This document shows positions 24,103 through 36,417 of a DNA stretch of 64,000 nucleotides, piece after piece; position 1 is the stretch's first letter, and each line of letters begins with the position of its first letter. Both the position numbers and the translations under genes were made by a program. Below the pieces are notes generated by a model. The model was not told where the DNA came from. It did no database searches and saw only the letters and a list, made by a program, of their open reading frames with translations. Source of the stretch: Cryptomeria japonica (Eukaryota > Streptophyta > Pinopsida > Cupressales > Cupressaceae); the NCBI RefSeq assembly GCF_030272615.1, contig NC_081409.1:528856291-528920290 (forward strand), in the 5' to 3' direction.

Positions 24103-24188
24103 TATGCCCATTATTGTGTTTATGTTATGGTTTCATATTGTGCAACAAATATAAAATATATTACTTGTACCTATTCAATATGTATATA

Positions 24189-24245
<57 letters not shown>

Positions 24246-24263
24246 GTACATATATATATATAC

Positions 24264-24294
<31 letters not shown>

Positions 24295-24390
24295 CATATA
24301 TATATATATGTATATATATATTTAGAATTTTTCTTGCTCCTTGTCTTGGAATTTGGAATTCTAAAAATTGCAAATTTTAGGGTTCCAACA
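22731..24390 (-). mobile_element. Element D, 5' LTR (right copy, expanded)
   Basis: It is 1660 bp, 391 bp longer than the left copy. The extra length lies in 23915-24325: extra copies of a segment starting TTTATGCCCATTATTG and long (TA)n/(TATG)n runs. Outside this part the two LTRs match closely. Confidence 0.88.
23837..24325. repeat. Expanded (TA)n tract with three copies of an 80-90-bp segment
   Basis: The segment TTTATGCCCATTATTG ... ACTTGTACCTATTCAATAT starts near 23836, 23948 and 24102; the left LTR has it once (near 20828). Each copy ends in TA-rich microsatellite with interspersed GTATA/ACATA. Long frames of alternating Tyr and Ile on both strands are artefacts of this repeat. Confidence 0.9.
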
Positions 24391-24395
24391 ACTAC

Positions 24396-25628
24396 CATCT
24401 CATGATTTTCTCTAGGATCACTCTGAAATCTTCAAACAATACAAACAACATTCCTAATGTCAGGCCTAGTCTGAGTTAAATAAAGAAGACCTCCAATCAT
24501 ATATTTGTATCTTGTAGGACTTACCAGTGCAGAAACATCTTTTCTTGTCAATTTCTCACTTGTAACCATAGGAGTACTTACCGGTTTAGAGTCTCCCATA
24601 CCAAATTTCTTCAACAATTCCTTAGCATATTTAGTTTGACAGATAAAAATACCTTTGTCAGTCTGATTAATCTGCAAACCTAAGAAAAATTTCATCTCAC
24701 CAATCATAGACATCTCAAATTCTTTCTCCATATTCTTAGAAAATTCTATGCATAACTTATCTTTACCTCCAAAAATAATGTCATCAAAAAATACTTCAAC
24801 AATCAGTATATCATCATCAGTGATTTTATAAAATAAATTATTGTCAGCATTGCCTTTAGTAAAACCAAGCTTCAAAAGATATTTATCCAACCTTGCATAC
24901 CAAGCTCTAGGTGCTTGTTTCAGTCCATATAAAGGTTTCTTTAACCTACAAACCATATTTGTATCATCTAATAGTGAAAAACCATCAAGTTACTCAATGT
25001 AAACTTCTTCATCAAGATCCCCATTCATAAATGCACATTTTACATCCATCTAATAAACCTTGTAGTTTTTATAAGCAGCATAGGCAAGAAATAATCTCAC
25101 AACTTCAATCCTAGCTACGGGTGCAAAAGTCTCTCCATAATCAATTCCTTCCTTCTGAGAATATCCTTTACAAACCAATCTAGCCTTATTCCTTATAACT
25201 TGACCATCCTCATTCAATTTATTCCTAAAAACCCATTTAGTTCCAATAATATTTTTATCTTTAGGCCGAGGAAGCAAGGTCCATGTGTTATTTTTCTCAA
25301 TCTGATCTAATTCTTCTTCCATGGCTTTCAACCAATATTCATCTTTACAAGCCTCAATTACTAATATCGGTTCAACTTGTGAAATTAAGCATACCTCATT
25401 AGTTGCCATTCTTCTTCTTTTCATCACTCCATTGCTCTTATCCCCAATGATTTGATCGTTTGAATGATTCAATCTCACATACCTAGGGGTCTTATGACTT
25501 TTTGTTCCTCTTCCTTGTTCTTCAGTTACTATAGAATTCTCTGATGTAGCCGGAGTAACTGGTTCAACTCTTTGTTCTAGTAAAGGTGCTACCGGTTTAG
25601 ATATAATCATTTCCACTGTCGATTCCTT
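24396..25628 (-). pseudogene. Element B reverse transcriptase
   Basis: Read on the - strand from about 25616. An acidic linker is followed by [45 protein letters not shown] and [11 protein letters not shown], the copia RT fingers. A stop sits just before MDVKCAF, another before LDGF. The segment from 24956 reads [18 protein letters not shown] and then VFFDDIIFGG. The catalytic motif, normally Y-V-D-D-like, is FFDD here; both Asp are kept. It continues through FFLGLQINQTDKGIF and STPMVTSEKL to RPDIRNVVCIV, another stop, and a short remnant up to 24396, where element D splits the gene from RNase H at 19723. Inactive because of stops and insertion. Confidence 0.88.
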
Positions 25629-26638
25629 CTAATAAACTCTGATTTGACTTTTGTTCATCTCATCTACTTTGACATTTGCACTCTCCACAATTCTCTGCAA
25701 TCTCTTGTTACAACATCTATATGCTTTTCTTTCATTAGAATAACCAAGAAATATTCCTTCATCACATCTAGGATGAAATTTCCCAATAATATCATCTCTT
25801 CTGATATAACAATTACTACCAAAAATTCTGAAATACTTAACTGTAGGTGTATTGCCAAACCATAATTCATAAGGTGTCTTATTGGTTTCTCCTTTGATAT
25901 GTACTCCGTTGAATGTATAAACTGTTGTACTCACTGCTTCTCTCCCGTAGCTATGAGGTAGACTATCTTCCATCATCATTTTCTAGAAACATCCAAGATA
26001 GTTATGTTCTTCCTTTCCACAACTCCATTCTGATGAGGTGTCCGGGGAGCAGAAAATTGTCTCCTTATACCATGCTTGTCACAAAAGTTATTAAACTCAC
26101 TGGATGTGAATTCTCCACCATGATACGATCTCAAACATTTAATCTTCAATATTGTCTCAATTTCCACTTTAGCCTTAAAGATTTTAAATTATTCAAATGC
26201 TTCAGATTTTTCTCTCAGAAAAGTAACCCACATCATTCTAGAATAATCATCAATGATTAGGATGAAATATCTATCACCGTGAAAACTTTTAACTCTAGCA
26301 GGGCCACACAAATCAGTATGAATAAGATCAAGAATATCATTTGACTTATCTTGTATACTCCTAAAAGAGGTTTTGGCCTATTTACCCATTTGACATTCTT
26401 TACATACCGTATTATAGGGCTTCATAATCTTAGGTATATCCCTAACAGCCTTAGTTGAACTGATCTTCACAATGCAATCAAAATTCACATGACATAGCCT
26501 TTTATGCCATAGCCAACTCTCATCAATCTGTGTAATAAAAGATGTCTTCTCACCAGAGTTTAAGTGAAATATATTACCTTTTGTCTGTGTACTGGTTGCA
26601 ATATCCAAGCCATACCTATTAATGATTTTACATTTCCC
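25629..26638 (-). pseudogene. Element B integrase
   Basis: On the - strand the zinc-binding HHCC domain is visible at 26608-26378 (LWHKRLCHVNF ... CKECQMGK). A stop follows the second Cys pair. The catalytic core continues (LIHTDLCGP, ILIIDDYSRMMWVTFL), broken by one more stop and a frame change, to YHGGEFTSSEF and RTPHQNGVVERKN with the catalytic Glu. After a short shift the C-terminal part (25979-25629) has TPYELWFGNTP, FRIFGSNCYI and DEGIFLGYS, the copia integrase C-terminus. Acid residues D, D and E are all present; the breaks are stops and one small indel. Confidence 0.85.
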
Positions 26639-27069
26639 ATCCTTGAACTATAATTGAAATCCCTTATCTACCAATTGTCCTACACTCAAAAGATTATGCC
26701 TCGAACCTTCAACATAATAAGCATTGTCAGTATTGTTCTTACCATCCAGTGATATATTTCCTTTTCCTTTGATCATACATGCCTTGTCATCTCCAAATCT
26801 AACTAGACCACCATCAAATTCTTGCAAAGACTTAAACTTCCCTTTATCTCTAGTCATATGATGTGAACAACAACTGTCAATTACCCATTCATCCTTGTCT
26901 TCAATTTTAGCAGCAAGTGCCTTCTCTTTAGGTATATTCTCTTCCAGTGTCCGATCATCTTCCTTGATAGAAAGGAATACCCATTCCTTCCCATTGTCGG
27001 ATTCACTAGCAGAGTCTTCTGGCGGTTCATCATCTAAATCAGTAATGCCTTCCTCATCCACTATGTAGC
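26639..27069 (-). pseudogene. Element B protease
   Basis: The uninterrupted piece 27061-26648 contains WVIDSCCSHHMTRD where copia proteases have an Asp-Ser-Gly catalytic triplet; Gly is replaced by Cys here, probably harmful. It is followed by FKSLQEFDGGLVRFGDDKA, then GKGNISLDG and YYVEGSRHNLLSVGQL, typical of the protease and start of the pre-integrase region. The N-terminal part is acidic (EEGITDLDDEPPEDSASESD). It ends at a stop after GFQL. Confidence 0.85.
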
Positions 27070-28062
27070 ATGATTTGTCTTTATTTTCGTGTGTTTATAC
27101 TTGTTCTGATATCCAAGGTTAGGCTTAAATGATCTTCTAACTCTTTCTTCAAATCTTGAATTCCTTTTAGGACATCTAGATGCAAAATGACCAATCTAAT
27201 TACATGCAAAATATTTAAAAGGTGCTTTTCCTTCATACTTACTTCCTATCAGTCCTTTAGGTACTCTTCCAGCAAATAGTGCTTCAAGTTTCTCAAACTC
27301 ATCATCTTCTCTCTTCATATCTTCCAACTCCTTTGCATGTAAAGCTTTCTAGTCTTTCTTACCAGATGTAGATGTAGATGCATGAAAAGCAATTTCAGTC
27401 TTCATAGCTCCAGAAGGTCCAAATTCCTCAAGCTCAAAAGAAGATAGTTTCCCAACCAAAGTATCTTTGTTAAAAAATGTATTAGCCATTGTTCTCAACT
27501 CATTAATAGCAGTATCCTTCATTTTGTAAGTTGGTGGTAGGGCTCTCAGGACTTTAGAAATAATTTCATCTTCGCTCAGAGTTCCACCACAACATTGAAT
27601 TCCCATAACAATCTCATTTACCCTTTCCATGCATGCAGTAATTCTTTCATCTTCTTCCATCTTCAGGTTTTCATATCTCACCCGGTAACCATCAAGTTTA
27701 GCAATCTTCACTATAGGGTCACCTTCATTAAGAGTCTCCAACTTATCCCATATAGCCTTTCCAGATGATTTGTTGGTTAATCCCATTATTTGCTGATCAA
27801 AAAGTGCACACAAGAGGGCTTCTCTTTCTCTACAATCATTCTCAAGATCCTTGTCTAGGTTTGTTGGAGGAGGATTGCCAGATCTTGAATTATAGGGTGT
27901 GACACCATTCTATGTGATCTCCCAAATCTCCTTGCCAAGACATCTTAAATAAGTCTCCATCTGAATCTTCTAGACTGTGAAAATTGTTCCATGAAGCCTC
28001 AGAATATCCCTTCGAAAGATAGCTCCATAAGAACTGGATGAACTTGAACTGTTAGTCACCAT
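27070..28062 (-). pseudogene. Element B gag with damaged zinc knuckle
   Basis: Start ATG at 28062-28060, about 60 bp after the primer site. A Ser-rich N-terminus is followed by text with two stops (about 27973 and 27907), then 27813-27349 open: MGLTNKSSGKAIWDKLETL, then DGYRVRYENLKMEEDERI and ALPPTYKMKDTAI, the copia Gag (UBN2-like) fold. Downstream lies the zinc knuckle region: KYFACN, a stop, then IGHFASRCP. The first Cys of the CCHC box is Tyr here and a stop lies inside it. Gag would have made the particle; this copy cannot. Confidence 0.82.
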
Positions 28063-28106
28063 AGGATCTTCCTCAAGCGATTAAGCTTTCTGTAGAGAGT
28101 ATCAAA

Positions 28107-28118
28107 GCTCTGATACCA
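28107..28118 (-). other. Primer-binding site of element B (Met-tRNA type)
   Basis: TGGTATCAGAGC on the - strand, two bases (AT) after the 5' LTR. It is complementary to the 3' end of plant initiator Met-tRNA, the standard primer of plant copia elements. Confidence 0.9.
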
Positions 28119-28120
28119 AT

Positions 28121-29325
28121 TGTTAGACAGTTCAGATAACCGGAAGACAACTGAGAAGGGGAGTGAATCAGTTGTCATAGATTACAGGAACCATTGGCAA
28201 TTTAAAATTTAATACCGGAACCCAAAACATTAATATTGGAAGAGTAGATAAACCAGTTATGCATAAACAATAATCATAGAATAAAATCCATCCACATAAC
28301 ACCAAGATTTGTACGTGGAAAACCCAGTAAAGGGAAAAACCACGGTGGGAAGCCTACCCACAGTCAGATAATACTTTTGCAGTAAGTATGTGAATTACAA
28401 TGAAGGGGCCTACACTTGCAGGAAGGCCAACAACCTAGAGTGCACTTCTCATCACAAAAGGAGCCTCACTGACTACATGCAAATCCACAATACAATCCAG
28501 AGAAGTGTTGAACTACAAAAGATAGCATCTCCTATGCCTGAGTACAGTTCCAGTTATGCTCAATACCGGAGGACTAAATCCTCTTAGATAAACCCAATTA
28601 GATCTCCAATGATCAACCAACTCCTCTACCTGAATGATATTATATTATTCACACATTACATTCCCTAACCATGACCTCTTACATTAACCATGATGATCTA
28701 CAATGAGATCTTACATCAATTTATAAAAATCCCTAGACCATAAACAATCAAGTCGACCACCAGACAATAAACCGATTACATAATTACAAATCATGTCTGT
28801 CTTAGACCAAACAAGTAATATCAACACATAAGACATCCCAGAAATACATTAATAGGTCCTATCCACACATTACATTAAATTCAGTCCATAACCTAGATCA
28901 ATCGGGACCTAGTATTGGTCCACATGATACAATAATGATCTCCAACCACCAAGTCTTGAACATGATTACTAATAGCATCCTGAAACTCCACTAGAAGCTA
29001 TACCAACACCACTTATGCAATTCATCAAAGATCTCCACCAAAAGCTTTGTAAGTGAAACCCTTGCCGGAACCAGAAACCAATATTCTAAGCAAGCAGGAT
29101 AGCATCCGATCTCCAGACCAAAACCAACTAACCAAATATGAGTATAAGTATCATGAACAAGCCAATTCCATCATCAAACTATATCGGAGTCAATCAGATC
29201 ATGTCAGATCCAAGTTAACCAAAAACCACTCAACCTACCAAGACCAGAAGGGCACCAGTAAAGCATCCAAACAGCTAGTATTGGCATCAATGCAACGCAT
29301 AATCAATTCCACTGAATAGCCAACA
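28121..29325 (-). mobile_element. Element B, 5' LTR (right copy)
   Basis: It is 1205 bp, TGTTAG...CCAACA, and pairs with 16507-18846. It contains the block ACCAAGATTTGTACGTGGAA and AAAAACCACGGTGGGAAGCC (about 28300-28355) that recurs in the LTRs of E, F, I and J, and a C-rich CACCCC-type block (- strand) about 40 bp from its 3' end. Confidence 0.9.
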
Positions 29326-29330
29326 CTTGA

Positions 29331-29991
29331 ATGTAAACAATGGAGATGTATACCTTGTAGATTTGCAACTTGTTGATGATGATTTCTTTTCTTCTTGAAT
29401 GTAATCACAAATGTTGTATGAAATGGCATCTAACATGAAATAACCCTAACACACACACATGCTTGCAAATGAATGTTGTAATGTTGCTCCAATGGATGAA
29501 TGAAGAAGACTTGAATGCTTGAATGCTTGATAATGACCTTGAAATCTTGTATCTTCTCCTTACGCTCTCTATCTCTTATCCTCTATTACCTGTCTATGCG
29601 TTATTCATCCATCCTTGAATGAGGGTATTGAATTCCCTTTTATACATGCATCAAGGATTAACTTTCAACCGTCGAAAGCCGACAAAGAGGAATAAAAAAC
29701 CCTAAAGACAAGAAGTGCATAGGAGATTGGGCAACCCACACATAGGACCACCCTAGGAGGTGGGGACAAGGGCACCATGCCACTGTCCTATGGGGACAAG
29801 AGCACCACGCCCCTGTCCTACCCTATTTTGGGGCCTGGACAAGTTCTAGAGAAAATACAAGACATGAAGGAGGAAGAGATAAGGGTTGGAAATGCATAAA
29901 TAGGTCTCTATTAAGGAAGGAGATGTTGTCACCAAGGTGAGGACCCCAAATATGGTTAAAATTACAGGGGTCACAATTTTATGACACTACA
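29331..29991 (-). mobile_element. Element A, right LTR, second part
   Basis: Continues 16400-16506 after the insertion of B and matches 10373-11060. On the - strand it starts TGTAGTGTCATAAAATTGTG at 29991. A TATAAAAGGG box on the - strand lies near 29640-29630. The 5' LTR role follows from the orientation of A. Confidence 0.85.
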
Positions 29992-32859
29992 ATTTCATGG
30001 ACCTCTCTCATTGAGATGGGTGTAACTTAACTAGATGAACCATGTTAGTATATGTGAATTGTTATATGACTCGGTGTTGGTACCAAGCATTATTGTATAA
30101 AGCTTGAGCAATTTGCTTTTATGATTATGGTAAAGATGGTAAATGATTATAGGAAACTTTATTTAGGCTTAAAATGAATCTCCTAGTTGTATAATTAAAT
30201 AGTTTTAAATGTTGTGTTTATGATCTAAAAGGATAAATTTGTCTAAGTGATTCAAGCTTTGAGGTTCAGGGTTGAACCTCATAAAGATCACTTATGTGGG
30301 AACAAAGTATAGTGCATCCCAACCCCTGACCCCCAAAAGTATATTTTCCTTCAGTTTTCTAAGTTTATCAGGTTTCTTGGATTGGACCTTTGAGCTTCAG
30401 AGTCCCTATATTGGAACCTCAATCCCCAACCCTCAAAACCATCTTCGCTATCACCAAGTTTTCTAAGTGTGTCAGTAACCAACCATCGGATATTTTTGTT
30501 TCATTTTTGGAAAGGGGTAGCCACATTCGTACTTCTGGACTTTCAACCTCAATGATTTTTGAACATTGGGCATTGAACTTCCACTTTTCAAATTTTAAAC
30601 TTGGAAAGTTGGACCCCTGACCCTCGATCCTCAATGAGAAACTTCCAGGCATCAGACATCAAAGATCCTAGGTTTGTTTGACATTATATGTAGGGTCTCC
30701 ACAATTCCTTGTTTGGTCTTCAGTATGTCAAGCCTCGATCCTTAAACCCACAATTGACCTTTGAACATCAGACTTTGGGCTTCCTTTGGTTGAGTTTCCT
30801 TCCTATGGTGAATGAGGTAAGGTGTGTCCTTGACCTTCGAACCCCAATGGGGTTGAGAGGGAGTGGCATCTCACAGTTAGAGAACCCCTTATGTAGGTTG
30901 ACCATTTTGTTAATTGTTTTTTTTTCCTGTTGAGTGGATTGGATATGTCAATGTCCTCATCATACTCATCTCAAAATTTGATTGTGTCTTTAACTATTTG
31001 AGTTTTATTGGCTCCTAGACAACATTTGTTGTTGTTGATTTTTTCATATTTCATAAGTGCTCTTGGTATGGACTAGAAGGTGAAGAATCCCTCATCCTAT
31101 CTTGGTGTAATTTTGTGGGAGAATACAATAATGGGTTGGTATCAGATTGTCTTTTAGGTGTATCTTCCATCTCCCCATAGGTTTGTCATGGTGGTTTGTC
31201 CTGTGACTATTCAATCTTATGCTAGTATCACCATTATTATGCAGTGGCGAGTTTATTTGGTTATATTTTCCTTGGTGTCATTATTTTCCACATGGCACTT
31301 GTGTGTACGTTGTGGTGCAAGTGCAACCTATTGTTGTCATAACCTTGTTGTTTTTTTAGTTTCAAAAAAAAAGTTTTTTCATTAGCTTTTGCCTTGGTAT
31401 TTTGGATGGAGTATTAGGTTACACAATAGGATCATCATTCTCTCCATGAATATATAAATTCAATTCAAAACATGATGGAAAAAACTCATAGTTTACACTA
31501 CTATTCACAACATGGGCATAAAGTTTCAATTCTCAGTAGATCCTTGTAACAAGATCAAAATCAATCCAAATCAAAATTGCATACAATAATTCGATTATTC
31601 CACATTATAATCTACCATTATTTGACATAAATTATACTTTTTCTACATTTTCCCAAGTCTCACTTAAACCTATGAATAGTTAAATCCTCCATTGAAGGAG
31701 CTCAAAATTACATAAAAAATTAAAATTCTCAAATGTAAAAATCTTACAATACCCTTTTGATTCTTAGGTTCCTAACGACCCTCTTTTAACATAAAATCAT
31801 CAATTCGCCCATCATATATAAAAATTGGCATCATAACATTTCAAACTATAATTTTCCCCAAAATTTCTCACAACCAATTTTCTACTCAATCAAATGAAAA
31901 TATTTCAATTAACATAATGCCTCTTTTCATCATACAATTCATTTGCAACAAGAAATAAAGAAAAAGAATAAGAGAGGGATAAATAAGATTCCTACCTCTA
32001 ATTTGCTCCAAAATTCAAACTTAAAAATCACCACACATACCAAATGAAAGAGAAAATTCATGGGAGCATCATAAACACTTTCTCGTTCCTAATTCAATGC
32101 AACAAATTTCATCCAAATCCCCCAACAATTGACTTCACAATTCAAATTTCAAATTTCATGCATAGGGAGGGTTTTCTTCACTCTAAAATTCCCAAAATTG
32201 ACCGAGTATGAAATGAGCTATTATCCCTATTATAAAACCAATTTGACTTTTACCTTTTTGAAATAAATAAATAATCTATAATTTATAATTCCCAATATCC
32301 TATTTTTGCCTTAATTATGCAATGCCTTTCAAAATGAATATACATAAAATATGTCTAAAACCTATCAAACACAAATCTAGACAATCTATAAATCAAAACA
32401 AAATAATAATATATATCATTTTTGCACAAAATTCACCCCTAAACCCAAAATAGTGATTTAGAAACTAATCTTTTGCATACAACGTCTAATCCTTCATTAA
32501 AAGCTAGACACGCCTATGTAATCATTAAATAACAAGAAAATCGTCATCTAAATCATAAACTCAATTTCACAATTAAAAGCACAACGAATATAAACTAAAC
32601 CAAGCACTCTTTACTACGAGTTCACATGAGAGTTAAGGTTTTTAAACATTATCAATCATGGTATATGGGGTGTAATATGGTCATCACATGGGAAACCATA
32701 CTCAACAAAGTACAAGTAAGGCTTAGTGGAAATTGGCTAGAGTGATATCTTCAATTAACCATTATTGGGGTACACTCAGACCTATGGATCCAGGTGGAGT
32801 CAATATCTAGTACTTGTAGCCACTTTAACACACACACGTCTCTCTTTGTCTCGATGTCC

Positions 32860-32890
<31 letters not shown>

Positions 32891-33449
32891 CTATAAGGGA
32901 TTCTAATATCTTGTCTAATGTCTAATCTCATTATTTTTAAATCATGCAAAATCATTACCTATACATCTAATCATGAATTTAGGTATAATATTCATAGTGT
33001 AGGCAAACTTGCAACACATACACACATTTCACAAAACATAGCCATAATTAATCTCATTTAATTTAACACGTAGCATAAAATTGTAATAATTAATGTTATA
33101 ACATCCATCTAGCATCAAAACATATAATCAATATCAACACATTATCTCACTCAAGCTATGGTTAAGGAGGCATTACAACCTCCCTACTAGGAGTTGATTT
33201 ACTCTTGTAAGTCATGAAGATTAACATACAAACATACCACACATAAAACAATGAAATTCCTTTCACCAATCATCAAAGGTTCATACATCATTCAAAGATG
33301 TAATATACAATATTTCCCTATTGAATAGGATATTATGATCCACAGGGCACTCAATTATATCAATTATATCAAGAATATGTGATGTCTAATTTGCAGTCTT
33401 GTGTCAATTGCACATATAAGGTCTGTAAATATAATTTCAAGCTTCATTT
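29992..33449. other. Non-coding AT-rich stretch, no gene seen
   Basis: No long or family-like frame on either strand. Between 30240 and 30930 short Pyr-rich phrases recur imperfectly (CCCTGACCCTCGATCCTCAA, TTTGAACATCAG, TTTGAGCTTCAG). From 31450 the text is A/C-rich and plain. A (TG)n tract lies near 32867-32890. It is probably an old, unidentifiable repeat or LTR derivative, but I have no positive evidence. Confidence 0.5.
32867..32890. repeat. (TG)n microsatellite
   Basis: About 12 TG units; a short (AC)n run stands 30 bases upstream. Confidence 0.95.
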
Positions 33450-35179
33450 TGGCATCATATTCAGGTTGGTTTGAGGGTCAAGTTTTACAAAGATTTTGTC
33501 AAAATATTTCCATTTCTGTACATATGTTGTAAAAGTGTCAAAAAGAGCCCACAATATTATTAAGATGAAAGGAAAGTGGGGGCGCTTCGTATTGTATGAA
33601 AATTTTAAAAAGGGAGTTTTAGTTCATTTTTTTGTCTTTTAGATAGCCTCGGGTTATAAGTTTTCACGTGGCTTTGAATCAAAAGCTATAATTAAATTGA
33701 AGCTAAGTCTTAGACTAGAAGCATTAAGTACAATGTGTTAGTTTACTCATGATGGATTTTTACTTTGGATAGAGAAACCCTAGGGTATCTGAGTCACTTT
33801 TGTAAGTTTTAGCTAGAACAGTTGAGATCTTGAAGAGAAGAATGACATGACACTTTATCTACAGAGGCATGATTTGTGAGTGTCTCAGCACTTCATTGAT
33901 AGACAATAATAGAAGGGATAAACAAGTAGAGGTCATGTGTTAGAGTCTGATTCTGATGTGCGATTACTTCTCATGTGTTAGTTATGCTAATGTTTTTATT
34001 TTATTTTATATCATCCTTAAGTATGCATGAGTTCTCCCGAGAGATTTAGGTCTATAATACCTTTAAAATCTTTCAAGTCATGGTTATTTCTATTGTACCA
34101 AGTGATGATGTCTTCTCTTGAATTTTATGGTTTTAAAGCTTGCCCAAATATTGTTTAACCGATAATATTAGTAATGACAATCTGCAGTCATAGTGAAAGG
34201 TTAGAGGAGAGGTCACTGTCAAAAGTTGTTTCACCAAATGAAAGCATAGCTTTAATTGTTAGAACCTCAAATGAACCTGTAGCAGTATAGAGAATCGGGG
34301 TTTTTGGTAACAAGCTTCATCACTGTCGAGAAAGAAGAAAGGCATGCCTCTCAGATAAATTAAAAAATACAGTCACAAGATAGCCATATTTATTAGCTAT
34401 GAAGAGCATGTGACAATGACTGTAAGTAACTCAAAGGACTATTAGGATAAGTATATTTTTATGACAATACAAGATGTTACAGTTAAGGACCATTTTTCAC
34501 AAAGGTAAGATGGTGAGAAAGTGTAAAAGACAGTAAAATGGAATCACTGTCTAGAATAGAAAGAATAATGTCTGAAATATATCAGACCTTGAGTATGTCC
34601 AAAGGGAAATGTACAGACCAATTCAAGAATAGTGGGTAGCCATAGTTATAAATAGGAGTCATTATGGGACTCTCAGTCTCACCCCTTCTGTTATATCAGT
34701 CATGAGACTCAAAGAACTAAATGTTGTTACTGAGGGAAGAGTTTTAGAGCATATAACTATAGTGATGTGAGAACTAACACACTGAACAAGGGCAGTGAAT
34801 AGTGAGTTTTCATGGAGCTTTGAGAAGGATACAATGAGATAGGTTGAATAAAGCAGTCAACATAATCAAAGATTTGTTAAGATTGATGATTCTCATCAAC
34901 CCTTGGCAAAGAGAAAACTCGGTCATGAGGCATATTCCTTTAGAATAGTATCACTTTTCAGACAATTAAGACAGTGATATTGAGCAAACAGAGGATTTTG
35001 AACTGTAAAAATCATGTTGAGCCATACCAAATATATCTAATTCATGCAAATCAGAGATATGAATCGAAGTAGTAGACAACACCTATGTGAAGAGGAGAAT
35101 GATAGTTTCAAGTCGTAGTTTCCAGTCAATACAAAAGGCTCTCCAAAGGAGAACGGTGACATCAAATAAAAGAAGAAGT
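33450..35179. other. Non-coding host sequence left of solo LTR E
   Basis: No coding frame of note. Style and composition (many short AGTCA/GATGA phrases) resemble 36418-37450 on the other side of E, so both may be parts of one older element. This is an impression and not a demonstrated homology. Confidence 0.35.
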
Positions 35180-36417
35180 TGTTGGCAACAATGCAACAAA
35201 CTGAGAAGGGGTGAATCTTATTTTCTCACAAACTTAACTTAATCATATTGTTAGATCTGATAATTAATAATGAAAGCACAAATAAATACCACATCAATAA
35301 CACACATAACACCAAGATTTTTGATGTGGAAAGCCCGGTTAAGGGAAAAACCACAGTGGGAACCTACCCACAATGAGATAATACTCTATTAAGAGTAAAT
35401 GAAATATTACAATGTGGAATGCACATGCATAAATAGGCACACTGCCTAGAGCTCACTGCTCAAATCACATAACAAGAAGGGCTACAACCCTAGGAAGGCT
35501 CACTGCCTTACAAAAACATTTGGATTACATCCGGAGGATCATGAACTAATAGAATAGCATCTCCTCATGCCTGATTACAATTTCGGTTAAGAGCATAACA
35601 CCAACTCTACTCTTTTGCACTTCTTCACACTTCTCCTCTACTACTGAAAGATCAAATCAATGTTCGCACATGCAGAGACATCTCTCACATGATTATTACA
35701 TTTATTTATACAAATCATCAACCTATATTTCAAGGTCGACTCATGACAAATTACAAAGCAATAACCTCACATGCTACAACAATACATGCGGACCAAAACA
35801 ATCTTCAATAGGCTACAATCATCATGAATGTCGTATAACACGAAGAACACCACCGGATCAAGAAAATGATCAATAACATGCACAACAATCAATGCATGCC
35901 AACAACATGGATAGAACACAATCTAGCAGCATCCAAAAGCATCATGAATTACCACAGCAACAACCACAACATCACCACTTACTAGAATCTCTATCATCAT
36001 TATATCGAACCTCAAGAACATCAACATAACTGACTATCAAACTGAAAGATTCACTTGTGGACCTTCAAATCACGAACCATGTGAATTGAGGATACACCTA
36101 AACATCCCAAATACTCTGCTAAATTTTCAAACCGAGATATTGCAATTCTGGAGCAATGCGGAGCAGAATCCAAAACACTGAATAACATGAACAACTTGAA
36201 AACCAACCTCAATATCGGATCATATAACTCGATCAAATCACCATGTGGACCTCTGAAACTTCTATTGAATCGACTAGAAATAAGTTTATCTCAAAACCCT
36301 TTAATCCGCAATAATTCATCTGCAGCACACTGGCCAAACCAACTCGTCCAATCTGACTATAACACTAGAATACATAGAGGAATATGTTGAGATCAATGAC
36401 AACACATCATTCCAACA
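35180..36417 (-). mobile_element. Solo LTR E (copia type, related to LTRs of B and I)
   Basis: Starts TGTTGGCAAC and ends ATTCCAACA. Near its left end stands a GAGAAGGGGTGAATC block and, at about 35315-35375, the ACACCAAGATTT ... AAGGGAAAAACCACAGTGGG module that is also in B and I. No purine tract, primer site or pol follows on either side, so it is a solo LTR. Flanks GAAGT and AACTT do not form a target duplication. Confidence 0.6.

Larger units (their letters stand above)
19729..24390 (-). mobile_element. Element D: gag-only Ty3-type LTR retrotransposon
   Basis: D lies in the pol of element B between duplicated ACTAC (19724-19728 and 24391-24395). Ends are TGGTGGG and TTCCAACA. LTRs are 19729-20997 and 22731-24390. 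The interior of 1.7 kb holds a primer site and a Ty3-type gag on the - strand and nothing else, so D is a non-autonomous element of the gag-only kind described from plants. It would have needed pol supplied by another element. LTRs differ by few substitutions, so the insertion is the youngest or among the youngest here. Confidence 0.88.
16507..29325 (-). mobile_element. Element B: Ty1/copia retrotransposon, nearly complete, nested
   Basis: Bounded by TGTTAG at 16507 and CAACA at 29325, with a 5-bp target duplication CTTGA at 16502-16506 and 29326-29330. On the - strand the order is 5' LTR (29325-28121), Met-tRNA primer site (28118-28107), gag, protease, integrase, reverse transcriptase, RNase H, polypurine tract (18860-18847), 3' LTR (18846-16507). 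The domain order with integrase before reverse transcriptase defines copia. It is 12.8 kb long only because it contains solo LTR C and element D; without them it is about 7.0 kb. The pol sequence and purine tract recall the Tork/SIRE group, but lineage was not tested. Stops and a mutated protease site make it defective. Confidence 0.9.

Noticed and set aside
23847-24405. Long frames of alternating Tyr and Ile on both strands
   Set aside because: They are translations of the (TA)n/(TATG)n microsatellite in the LTR of element D, open in several frames at once.
29992-33449. Possible host gene or regulatory region in the longest element-free stretch
   Set aside because: I looked for long frames, splice-flanked coding text and RNA genes and found none. 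Short ORFs of 65-77 codons there lack codon structure or motifs.
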